From: a virus
DNA length: 22,179 bases
Virus record (IMG/VR): IMGVR_UViG_3300042356_001796
Coordinates: 1 to 22,179 of that record
Direction: 5' to 3' (one strand)
Every line of letters begins with the position of its first letter. The stretch's first letter is position 1. Below, piece after piece: positions 9,401 to 13,795 of this stretch. Both the position numbers and the translations under genes were made by a program. Under the pieces are notes generated by a model. That model ran no database searches and was not told the origin of the DNA. It saw only the letters and a list, made by a program, of their open reading frames with translations.

Positions 9401-11746
9401 GGCTCTTCTGGGACTAGTGGTACAAGCGGAATTGATGGTACTTCTGGAACAAGCGGTACAAGTGGTACAAGCGGCTCAAGTGGAAGTACGGGAACAAACG
9501 GAACATCGGGAAGTAGTGGAAGTAGTGGTATATCGGGAACTAGTGGTACGAGTGGAAGTAATGGTACAAGCGGTTCAAGCGGAAGTACGGGAACAGATGG
9601 TACAAGCGGAACTTCTGGTACAAGCGGAACAAGTGGAACATCGGGTACTTCTGGCACAAGCGGTAGTAATGGTACATCTGGTAGTAGTGGGTCATCAGGA
9701 AGTACGGGTTCAAGCGGAACATCAGCAGAAGGTTCATCAGGAACAAGCGGTACGAGTGGAAGTAATGGTACAAGCGGCTCAAGTGGAAGTACGGGAACGG
9801 ATGGAACAAGCGGAACTTCTGGTACAAGCGGCACCAGCGGAATAAGTGGAACATCGGGTACTTCTGGCACAAGCGGTAGTGATGGTACATCTGGAAGTAG
9901 TGGTTCATCTGGAAGTACGGGTTCAAGCGGAACATCAGCAGAAGGAACATCAGGAACAAGTGGTACATCAGGAATTTCCGGAACATCTGGAACATCTGGT
10001 ACAAGCGGAATAAGTGGAAGTGATGGAACTAGTGGTACATCTGGACAAGATGGAACATTATTTGGAAGTAGTGGTACAAGCGGAACTTCTGGGACTAGTG
10101 GAACTTCTGGTACATCAGGAACATCAGGAACATCTGGATTAGATGGAACATTATTTGGAAGTAGTGGTACATCGGGAACAAGCGGAAGTAGTGGTACTAG
10201 TGGAACATCAGGAACATCAGGTAGCACAGGTACAGATGGAACATCTGGAACAAGCGGAATAAGTGGTACGAGTGGCACAAGTGGAACATCAGGAAGCGAT
10301 GGTACATCTGGTTCATCTGGAACTTCTGGAACATCTGGAGTAAGTGGAACATCTGGAACTTCTGGACAAGATGGAACTTTATTTGGAAGTAGTGGTACAT
10401 CTGGAGAAAGTGGTACATCAGGAACTTCTGGTATAAGCGGTAGTGATGGAACAAGTGGTACATCTGGAACATCTGGATTAGATGGAACATTATTTGGAAG
10501 TAGTGGAACATCGGGAGTTAGTGGAAGTAGTGGAACATCGGGAGTTAGTGGTTCATCAGGAACTTCTGGCACAAGCGGTACATCGGGAACAAGCGGATTA
10601 GATGGAACTTTATTTGGTTCATCAGGTACATCGGGAACTTCTGGAACATCCGGAACTTCTGGAACATCAGGAACGTCTGGAGCAAGTGGTAGTAATGGTA
10701 CATCTGGTACTTCTGGACAAGATGGAACTTTATTTGGTTCATCTGGAACATCTGGAACAAGCGGAGCAAGTGGTTCATCGGGAACGTCTGGTACATCGGG
10801 AACGTCAGGAACGTCAGGTATATCTGGAACTTCTGGACAAGATGGAACTTTATTTGGAAGTAGTGGTACAAGTGGTTCAAATGGACCAGCTGGTACGCAA
10901 GGCTCAGATGGAACAAGCGGTACAAGTGGTACAAACGCACCTGGTATAACTTCTGGAACATCAGGAACTTCTGGAATAAGTGGTACTGATGGAAGTGCTG
11001 GAACTTCTGGTACAAATGCACCGGGATTTTCATCTGGAACAAGTGGTACAAGTGGTATAAGTGGTACAAATGGAAGTGGTGGAACTTCTGGTACAAATGC
11101 ACCTGGTATAACTTCTGGAACATCAGGAACTTCTGGAATAAGTGGTACTGATGGAAGTGCTGGAACTTCTGGTACAAATGCACCAGGATTTTCTTCTGGA
11201 ACAAGCGGTACAAGTGGTATAAGTGGTACAAATGGAAGTGGTGGAACTTCTGGTACAAATGCACCAGGATTTTCATCTGGAACATCAGGAACATCGGGAC
11301 TTCAATTAGTTGGTACAACTAATAATGGTTTACTTACATATATTGATTCACCTATTGGAGCGGCAGTTGAAAGTAATTTAATTTTTGATGGTACTACTTT
11401 ATCAGTAACAGGTAATGTAGCATCAACAACATATAGAGAAACATATTCTGATTTAGGAACTGGTGGTAGTGCAACATTAGACCTATCAACCGCAAATAAT
11501 TTCAGAAGACAATTTAATGGTACAGCAACACTTACATACACAAATCCACCAGCATCAAATGCATTTGGATTTACTTTAGTAGTTGTAAATGCTGGGGCTT
11601 TTTCTATAACATGGCCAGCTAGCATTGATTGGGCAGGTGGTACTGCTCCTATATTGACATCGTCTGGAGTAGATGTTTTAACATTCTATACTTATAATGC
11701 AGGTGTTACATATTATGGATTTGTAACCGGTAAAAATTTAAGTTAA
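491..11746 (+). CDS. Giant tail fibre 1: repeat shaft, two cupredoxin-like domains, collagen-like shaft, beta tip
   Basis: This is a 3751-residue predicted virion fibre. In order it shows: an N-terminal head (1-97, MAISNLLTGRVRVVSP, possibly the tail-attachment end); about 27 copies of a beta-rich unit of roughly 66 residues (98 to about 2170; core SGSVTASVSPNFGFKV, then GSQFTGS, then SGSGKGLFDIP); two cupredoxin-like insertions (about 773-871 and 1432-1534); a hinge-like domain (about 2210-2280, LTIVHNLGIRYPMVQVY); Ala/Ser segments of the SSYALTASYALNA type; a Gly-X-Y region (2506-3602); and a 148-residue tip ending YYGFVTGKNLS. There is no signal peptide or membrane segment, as expected for a phage structural protein. 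The ATG at 491 lacks a Shine-Dalgarno but is the first start after the upstream stop and begins a plausible head. It lies 7 bases before the LRR gene and is probably co-transcribed with it. Trimeric fibre is inferred from the collagen-like region and from the family habit of such proteins. Confidence 0.93.
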   Translation: MAISNLLTGRVRVVSPKNVTSDRYQFLDLSQAEPNLGVPPFSASLLTNPAIIVSDDQGNRGFAKKLFLEEFSGSFSGSFQGDGSQLTNVPSVIAPFIASGSFTASFGDNGLNVNTNTAVSGNLSILGDANVAGNLYVSKSIFADQLIVNIISSSVIYSSGSNIFGDELTDVQQFTGSVEVRDRIGVNQITGSSISASFTGSFFGDGTNLFNLPQATRLATGSITASVSPEDGFKVLSVVSGSTFTGSLFVSGNINIPSGSGFFSGSGEGLFNIPLSALNIDSLVATKIASGSVTASVAPDTGLIVVSKEFGSQFTGSINISGSISASMFTGSGRGLFDIPQSALSEDATLIASGSVTASVTPQFGFRVISAEIGSQFTGSLFVSGGNIRVETGSFFSGSGKGLSDIPRSALAPDALLSTLIISGSVTASVNPEYGFRVESALSGSEFTGSVDISGSISASLFVGDGSGLFNLPALTATLISSGSATASISPDRGLSVNTFAQFDFSVSASMFSGSGKGLFDIPLSALAEQVAQAVKIATGSVTASVSPNFGFTVISNEVGSQFTGSLRISGSVSISSGSSFSGSGKNLFDIPESALSFFPNKIVSGSVTASVLPDFGFRVESVLKGSEFTGSVRVSGSVTINTGSFFVGDGRFLNNITLANLSIDSTKIFSGSVTASVSPDGGFVVTSKSGSYFSGIVTAVSGESFFSGSGEGLVNIPESALAFQINKITSGSATASISPEAGFVVNTFSTISGSLIVSSSAILIPTASIDTIINVTNTASSLYNINGVPNALITLVRGLTYTFNVNAVGHPFYIKTVNSTGTGNAYNDGVTNNGEDSGTIIFVVPANAPDTLYYNCQNHSAMAGIINVVDDIYKPAQIKFIGETSVIGNVTASMYSGSGRGLFDIPQSSLSSEVFRLVTGSITASVTPQFGFKVESLGSGSQFTGSVSISGSLTVLSGSVLLKEATGSFSGSFEGDGSRLKNLTIPPTISFIIGSGSATASATPDFGFKVVTDATGSSFGSRFTGSIDVSGSVQAFSFIGDGSQLTNVIAEAATKILSGSVTASVSPNFGFKVDSSQIGSQFTGSINVTGSIFIPSGSGFFSGSGKGLFDIPLSAFTGDASRIASGSVTASVSPNFGFKVTSLISGSQLTGSVKVSGSLTVSEFFIGDGRFLTNVPAAESAKIVSGSVTASVSPNRGFLVTSVVSGSTFTGSLFVSGNITIPSGSGFFSGSGEALFNIPRSALNDDALTSAEIKSGSVTASVSPNFGFRVISAEIGSQFTGSLFVSGGNIRAASGSFFSGSGRGLSDIPESALSFSPNRISSGSVTASVSPNFGFRVQSSLIGSQFTGSLFVTGGNIRVATGSFFSGSGAGLSDIPESALSFKINRIASGSVTASISPDFGLTVNTFSTISGSFIASSSARIIPDYEIDKVFIVTNNESGNYNISNTLVSGSNPTLTLVRNVEYTFNVNASGHPFWIKEVSSIGTGNSYDYWVTNNGEDVGNITFLVSGSAPDTLYYNCQLHSSMAGAINVVDALYIPAEIKLIGETKVEGNVTASMFSGSGKGLFDIPIAAISGDTVRIASGSVTASVSPVFGFRVASFDSGSDFSGSIRIDSSSFIYSLGTFLREIPRAALTEDALVSSEIKSGSVTASVSPVFGFKVTTPFTSSVSESYFFTQIASQFTGSISVSGSVYINDNSGGLFIESSSFIYAVGTHLRNIPRSALTDDALISTEIKSGSVTASVSPDFGFKVITPFTGSQIGSQFTGSIDVSGSVKAFTFIGDGSQLTNVQAAAAPLIASGSATASVQSGDTFIVTTGATGSGQDVQFGSRFTGSIDVSGSIKAQFILGDGTFITNVQAAAAPFIGSGSATASVQSGNNFIVTTGATGSAIGSRFTGSIDVSGSIRAFSFSGDGSQLTNVVAAASPLIASGSATASVQSGIQLIVTTKGNFSPVGANSGSYYGSVFTGSVIISGSISSSRYDGDGGGLFNIPASALEDLQLDRIQSGSGRAIIDPTKLDVNVPITAALYIGDGGGLFNIPAEALEDLQLDRIISGSVQAVISPNKGLEVGIKTRISGSLSVSGALFITGGNVVVESGSAYYGDGSGLTNISIANLSFETFILKSGSATASISPNNGFVVNTSSFFYGEMYVQDKLRVSDVTASGIIKSQLFTGSFLGTYTYQGNGPTASIDYDILRFDPNRGHYIPQPETSLTETVSFNNVSTLTIVHNLGIRYPMVQVYATGSEDQILPGTIKSIDDDTIQILFSGLTSGHVVIGSGGSLINGTIPGDRVIGTVLSASHAEVAQVANSLVGFNSASLAALGDLTNFVTNNKTSSMAVFSAVSSSYALTASYALNAAQGSGTELFIYQTSSLVKAQVGKIHFTGSGVDVISSGSDGVLVRILGGGGGEGFGDLLSSQTSSMLVGTASLAFTASYALYALNAEGVNTASFLQVNKDSNINANLTISGSLGVSGSVLINALVSGSSEDVVVWNSTTKKLERRNIAGVQGSSGTSGASGTDGTSGTSGISGSSGSSGSSGTSGSSGSSGVSGTSGSSGSSGSSGSSGSSGSSGTSGSSGSSGSSGTSGSSGSSGSSGSSGSSGSSGSSGSSGTSGTSGTSGTSGTTGSSGTSGSSGSSGSSGSSGSSGSSGSSGSSGTSGTSGTSGTSGTSGTSGTSGTSGSTGSSGSSGSSGSSGSSGSSGTSGTSGTSGSSGSSGSSGTGGSSGSSGTSGTSGTSGTSGTSGSSGTVGTSGTSGTSGTSGTSGSGGSAGSSGSSGTSGTSGTSGSSGTAGTSGSAGFTGTSGTSGTSGTSGSSGTSGTSGSGGSAGTSGTSGSAGLSGTSGSSGTSGSSGTSGISGTSGTSGTSGSNGTSGTSGSSGTAGSSGTSGSSGSSGSSGSSGSSGSSGTSGSSGSSGTTGSSGTSGTSGTSGSSGTAGSSGSSGTSGTSGTSGTAGTSGTSGSDGTSGSSGTSGSSGSSGTSGTSGIDGTSGTSGTSGTSGSSGSTGTNGTSGSSGSSGISGTSGTSGSNGTSGSSGSTGTDGTSGTSGTSGTSGTSGTSGTSGSNGTSGSSGSSGSTGSSGTSAEGSSGTSGTSGSNGTSGSSGSTGTDGTSGTSGTSGTSGISGTSGTSGTSGSDGTSGSSGSSGSTGSSGTSAEGTSGTSGTSGISGTSGTSGTSGISGSDGTSGTSGQDGTLFGSSGTSGTSGTSGTSGTSGTSGTSGLDGTLFGSSGTSGTSGSSGTSGTSGTSGSTGTDGTSGTSGISGTSGTSGTSGSDGTSGSSGTSGTSGVSGTSGTSGQDGTLFGSSGTSGESGTSGTSGISGSDGTSGTSGTSGLDGTLFGSSGTSGVSGSSGTSGVSGSSGTSGTSGTSGTSGLDGTLFGSSGTSGTSGTSGTSGTSGTSGASGSNGTSGTSGQDGTLFGSSGTSGTSGASGSSGTSGTSGTSGTSGISGTSGQDGTLFGSSGTSGSNGPAGTQGSDGTSGTSGTNAPGITSGTSGTSGISGTDGSAGTSGTNAPGFSSGTSGTSGISGTNGSGGTSGTNAPGITSGTSGTSGISGTDGSAGTSGTNAPGFSSGTSGTSGISGTNGSGGTSGTNAPGFSSGTSGTSGLQLVGTTNNGLLTYIDSPIGAAVESNLIFDGTTLSVTGNVASTTYRETYSDLGTGGSATLDLSTANNFRRQFNGTATLTYTNPPASNAFGFTLVVVNAGAFSITWPASIDWAGGTAPILTSSGVDVLTFYTYNAGVTYYGFVTGKNLS
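2807..3103 (+). other. Cupredoxin-like domain 1 inside the fibre shaft
   Basis: Residues about 773-871 of giant fibre 1 break the shaft repeat. They read as a small beta sandwich: IINVTNTASSLYNI, then LVRGLTYTFNVNAVGHPFYI, then TNNGEDSGTIIFVVP, and finally APDTLYYNCQNHSAMAG. The potential copper ligands are His811, Cys857, His860 and Met863. The 46-residue gap from the first His to Cys, and the Cys-x2-His spacing, match the plastocyanin/pseudoazurin pattern. The last spacing, His-x2-Met, is two residues shorter than the usual His-x4-Met, so the axial ligand is uncertain. Fold assignment is by motif. Whether metal is bound, and why, is unknown. Confidence 0.72.
4784..5092 (+). other. Cupredoxin-like domain 2 inside the fibre shaft
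   Basis: This is the second copy, residues about 1432-1534, with the same ligand layout: His1474 (in NASGHPFWI), Cys1520, His1523 and Met1526 (in YYNCQLHSSMAG). The His-to-Cys distance is again 46 residues. Compared with copy 1 it has a 4-residue longer loop before the strand LTLVRNVEYTFNV. Otherwise it shares TGTGN, VTNNGED, APDTLYYNCQ and INVVD. Conservation of all four candidate ligands in two diverged copies argues that they matter. The surrounding shaft units are also duplicated. Confidence 0.72.
7117..7340 (+). other. Beta domain linking the repeat shaft to the collagen-like shaft
   Basis: Residues about 2210-2284 read TETVSFNNVSTLTIVHNLG, then RYPMVQVYATGSED, then a strand IKSIDDDTIQILFSG and SGHVVIGSGG. 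Domains of this pattern (a His-Asn-Leu turn, then R-(Y/F)-P-x-V-x-VY) are common in phage tail fibres and usually sit between a shaft and a distal part. After it come Ala-rich pieces of the SSYALTASYALNA type and a linker EDVVVWNSTTKKL just before the first Gly-X-Y triplet. The role as a hinge or trimerisation element is inferred. Confidence 0.55.
8006..11299 (+). repeat. Collagen-like Gly-X-Y region of giant fibre 1 (about 1100 residues)
   Basis: Residues 2506-3603 are almost entirely Gly-X-Y triplets, mostly G-T-S and G-S-S, with occasional D, N, A, I, V or Q in X or Y. Proline is nearly absent: it occurs only in NGPAG and in the NAPG units near the end. The register is broken by recurrent elements: seven copies of DGTLFGSSG between 10050 and 10870, two GTSAEG (near 9720 and 9940), and five NAPG. 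By family knowledge such regions form triple helices in phage fibres. If fully helical at the usual rise of about 0.29 nm per residue this would span roughly 0.3 micrometre (inference). Serine codons from both TCN and AGY families are mixed, and locally AGC-rich patches occur near 8375-8440. Confidence 0.95.
10934..11282 (+). repeat. 81-bp tandem array at the end of the collagen-like region
   Basis: The codon for Asn of NAPG recurs at 10934, 11015, 11096, 11177 and 11258, exactly 81 bases (27 residues) apart. Units alternate between an NAPGITSG/GTDGSAG type and an NAPGFSSG/GTNGSGG type, so the true period is a 162-bp double unit followed by a partial copy. Near identity at the DNA level points to recent duplication. 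The proline-containing breaks may mark the transition from the triple helix to the tip. Confidence 0.92.
11300..11743 (+). other. C-terminal tip domain of giant fibre 1
   Basis: Residues 3604-3751 start with LQLVGTTNNGLLTYI and FDGTTLSVTGN, a post-collagen module also found in giant fibre 2. The end is a compact beta-rich domain: ATLDLSTANNFRRQFNGTAT, then FGFTLVVVNAGAFSITWPA, DWAGGTAP, and DVLTFYTYNAGVTYYGFV. Ends of this pattern (W-P, W-x-GG-x-x-P, D-V-x-T-F-x-T, W/Y-Y-GF) are frequent at the distal ends of phage fibres, where receptor contact is expected. Receptor binding is inferred; the ligand is unknown. Confidence 0.6.
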
Positions 11747-11753
11747 TAAAGTT

Positions 11754-12659
11754 ATGAGTATATTTAGAAGATTAGTAGAATCGGATTCATCACAAGCTTT
11801 CCCATTTGTATTTAAAGTAACAACTACCTCAGTAAATACGGTATTTACTTGCCCTTTAATAGATTATGGCGGATTAACACCATCTTTAATAATTAGTTGG
11901 GGAGATGGTGGAGCAAATTCACCTTTAATAACGGCATCCAATTCAGTAAATAGAATTCACACATACGCATCAGCAGGAACTTATACAATAACTATTAGTG
12001 GGTTTATGCCAGGATTTACAGTAAATAATAATTCCGCAATTAGAACTCTTATAACTGAATTAGTTCAATGGGGAATTGTTGGATTACGAAGTGTAAATTT
12101 TTATGGTTGTTCAAACTTAACAGCAATACCTGGCAGCGCATCATTAAGTGCAGTTGGTGGGTATACTGGTTTAGATGAGGTAGTTTCTTTTTCTAATTTT
12201 ATGAATGGTACTAGAATAACATCAATTCCAGCTGATATTTTTGATTATTCGCCAAACGCAACAACATTTAGTAGTGCCTTTGCATCAATAACAACAATAA
12301 CAACAATACCAACTGGATTATTTGATAATGTTCCTTTAGCAACATCGTTTGCATCTTGTTTCTTTGCATGCCAAGCTCTAACAACAGTACCATTAACATT
12401 ATTTGACCAAAATGTAAATGTGACTAGTTTTTCTGGAACATTTAGAAATTCTAGAGCAATAGTTGATGTTTTACAATTTACATATAATACAGCAGTAACA
12501 ACTTTTAGTAATGTATATAATATGAGTTCTACTACAAATGCTTTAACAGGTACTGCTCCTGAATTGTGGAACAGAGTACCAGCACCAGCTGGAACTGATG
12601 CATTTAATAATTGTAGTGGATTAACAAATTTTGCATCAATACCTATAAACTTTAAATAA
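11754..12659 (+). CDS. PKD plus leucine-rich-repeat (BspA/DUF285-like) protein, candidate adhesin
   Basis: This is a 301-residue protein without a signal peptide. Residues about 44-85 look like a PKD-type beta sandwich, with WGDGG at 49-53 and IHTYASAGTYTITI at 68-81. From about 110 onward come repeats of the BspA/DUF285 leucine-rich type. The conserved Pro of TSIP, TTIP and TTVP falls at residues 159, 186 and 213, giving a 27-residue period, with the pattern IP-x-x-(L/I)-FD-x-(V/S)-x-x-x-T-(S/T)-F-x-x-x-F. The end reads LWNRVPAPAGTDAFNNCSGL and ASIPINFK. Such repeats serve as surface-binding modules in bacteria and recur in phage tail regions. Placement between a giant fibre (7-base gap) and a tail chaperone (1-base gap) supports a virion adhesin or fibre-tip protein (inference). 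The start is preceded by A-rich sequence without Shine-Dalgarno. Confidence 0.8.
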   Translation: MSIFRRLVESDSSQAFPFVFKVTTTSVNTVFTCPLIDYGGLTPSLIISWGDGGANSPLITASNSVNRIHTYASAGTYTITISGFMPGFTVNNNSAIRTLITELVQWGIVGLRSVNFYGCSNLTAIPGSASLSAVGGYTGLDEVVSFSNFMNGTRITSIPADIFDYSPNATTFSSAFASITTITTIPTGLFDNVPLATSFASCFFACQALTTVPLTLFDQNVNVTSFSGTFRNSRAIVDVLQFTYNTAVTTFSNVYNMSSTTNALTGTAPELWNRVPAPAGTDAFNNCSGLTNFASIPINFK

Positions 12660-12660
12660 T

Positions 12661-13104
12661 ATGTACTTAAGAATTATAAACGATACGATTAATTATCCAT
12701 ATACTATTAATGAATTAAGAGATTCATATCCAAACACAAGCTTACCATTTGAATTAACAGATGCATCATTAGTAGAATGGGATATGTATGTAGTACAACC
12801 AACTCCAATGCCGGTTGATTACACAAAAAATATTACGGAAGGAACTCCTACTTTAATTGATGGGGTTTATTATAAAAGCTGGGTAGAAACTGATGCTACC
12901 TCTGCAGAAATTTCTTATAGAGTAGAAAATCAATGGGAAACAATCCGAATTCAACGAAACGAATTATTGACAGAATGTGATTGGACACAATTAGCAGATA
13001 TCCCATCTGAAACAAAAGAAGCTTGGACAATATATAGACAAGCATTACGAAATATTACAACACAATCAAGTCCATTTAGTATTAATTGGCCTGTGAAACC
13101 TTAA
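12661..13104 (+). CDS. Phage tail fibre assembly chaperone-like protein
   Basis: This 147-residue protein has a two-part layout. The N-terminal part contains TINELRDSYPNTSLPFEL and YVVQPTPMP. The C-terminal motif RNELLTECDWTQLADIP continues into KEAWTIYRQALRNI and ends in a W-P element, FSINWPVKP. That C-terminal pattern (R-N-x-L-L-x-x-C/S-D-W-T-Q, W-x-x-YR-x-x-LR-x-I) is the hallmark of the phage tail assembly chaperone family Phage_tail_APC (PF16778). By family knowledge it helps fibres fold or attach and is typically encoded beside its fibre. Its ATG lies one base after the upstream stop codon, so translation is probably coupled. Which fibre it serves is not visible; both giant fibres and the LRR protein are candidates. 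Confidence 0.85.
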   Translation: MYLRIINDTINYPYTINELRDSYPNTSLPFELTDASLVEWDMYVVQPTPMPVDYTKNITEGTPTLIDGVYYKSWVETDATSAEISYRVENQWETIRIQRNELLTECDWTQLADIPSETKEAWTIYRQALRNITTQSSPFSINWPVKP

Positions 13105-13153
13105 AAGGAAAATAGTTTATATTTATACCTATAACAAAAGTATATAGATATAG
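13105..13153 (+). promoter_or_regulatory. Candidate promoter or leader motif upstream of the 92-residue gene
   Basis: This 49-base gap contains TATTTATA at 13120-13127 within TTATATTTATACC, then ATAACAAAAG, ending 13 bases before the ATG. The combination resembles 463-477 upstream of giant fibre 1, with six extra bases (CCTATA) between the two halves. The inverted repeat CCTTAAAAGG at 13099-13108, spanning the upstream stop codon, is too short to call a terminator. Direction and function cannot be settled from sequence. Confidence 0.35.
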
Positions 13154-13432
13154 ATGATTATACATAGTCCCATATTTTCAGGTTCAATTACACAAGCTTC
13201 ATCTGCGTACGCAAATTTAAGTGGTTCATTTACTGGTTCATTTACTGGTTCATTTAAAGGTATAATCAATGTGTCACAAGCAGATTTTGATTATCTTAAT
13301 GTAAATCAAAGATTGTATGTAAGTAGCTCTCAAATTATTACAGGTTCAATATATTTAACGCAGGGTGGATATTTGGTAGATGGGGTAAACGTATTAGACT
13401 CAGCAATAGCTTTTGCGATAGCATTAGGATAA
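13154..13432 (+). CDS. Small structural protein with fibre-type GSFTGSF motif
   Basis: This 92-residue protein begins MIIHSPIFSGSITQAS. A tandem element GSFTGSFTGSF at about residues 24-34 is encoded by two near-perfect 12-base repeats (ACTGGTTCATTT) around 13223-13250. The rest (SQADFDYLNVNQRLYVSSSQ, then ITGSIYLTQGGYLVDGVNVL) ends in an Ala/Ile-rich tail. The GSFTGS motif is the same as in the shaft repeats of giant fibre 1. I do not recognise a family. It could be a minor fibre, an adaptor, or the remnant of a larger fibre gene. The preceding gap carries the candidate motif at 13120, and the next gene follows after 13 bases. Confidence 0.7.
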   Translation: MIIHSPIFSGSITQASSAYANLSGSFTGSFTGSFKGIINVSQADFDYLNVNQRLYVSSSQIITGSIYLTQGGYLVDGVNVLDSAIAFAIALG

Positions 13433-13445
13433 AAATAAAAAAGAA

Positions 13446-13778
13446 ATGGCAAATACATTTAAAAATAGTATAACGGGTTCAATAGGAACATCAGGTGTTA
13501 AAGTATATGAATCACCAGCAGGAACTGCGGCAACAATAATTGGTGTCAATGTAGCAAATGCAGCAGCACAAAATATTTCGGTAAGTGTAATGATGAGAGA
13601 TGTATCAGGAAATAAATGTGTATATTTGGTAAAAGATGCTTTGGTAATACAAGGTAGTTCAAATATAATGGTGGGTGGTGAACAAAAAATTGTATTGGAA
13701 GCTACGGATTTTCTTTCGGTGACATCTTCGTTAGCAAATTCGGCAGATGTAATTGTTTCGGTATTGGAGTTGACATAA
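13446..13778 (+). CDS. Small beta-rich virion protein
   Basis: This 110-residue protein is MANTFKNSITGSIGTSG, then VKVYESPAGTAATIIGVNVAN, a central strand region with YLVKDALVIQGSSNIMVGG, and the end KIVLEATDFLSVTSS / SADVIVSVLEL. Proteins with this plan (NTFKN start, TIIGxxVAN, a YLVK-x-A strand, a GG-x-QK-VLE turn, S-A-D-V-I-VS-VLE end) are frequent in marine T4-like phages and are usually listed as structural or hypothetical. The beta-rich plan without Cys pairs suggests a small capsid- or tail-associated sandwich (inference). It lies 13 bases after the upstream gene and 17 bases before giant fibre 2. The start is preceded by A-rich AAAAAAGAA rather than GGAGG. Confidence 0.72.
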   Translation: MANTFKNSITGSIGTSGVKVYESPAGTAATIIGVNVANAAAQNISVSVMMRDVSGNKCVYLVKDALVIQGSSNIMVGGEQKIVLEATDFLSVTSSLANSADVIVSVLELT

Positions 13779-13795
13779 TAAAAAAGATATATTAA

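Noticed and set aside
8130-9845. Other plus-strand frames rich in V-V-V-H-L or V-Q-A in the collagen-like DNA
   Set aside because: They are shifted readings of the same triplet repeat, without independent start signals, and lie fully inside fibre 1.
7795-10572. Antisense reading frame of 925 residues rich in P-D-V-P-L-V-P
   Set aside because: It is the reverse complement of the Gly-X-Y codons of fibre 1. Stops rarely arise from GGN-ACN-TCN on that strand, so length alone means nothing. Outside the repeat it continues as a shadow of the fibre with no start context.
13099-13110. Rho-independent terminator at CCTTAAAAGG
   Set aside because: The stem is only four base pairs, the loop is two bases and no T tract follows on the + strand.
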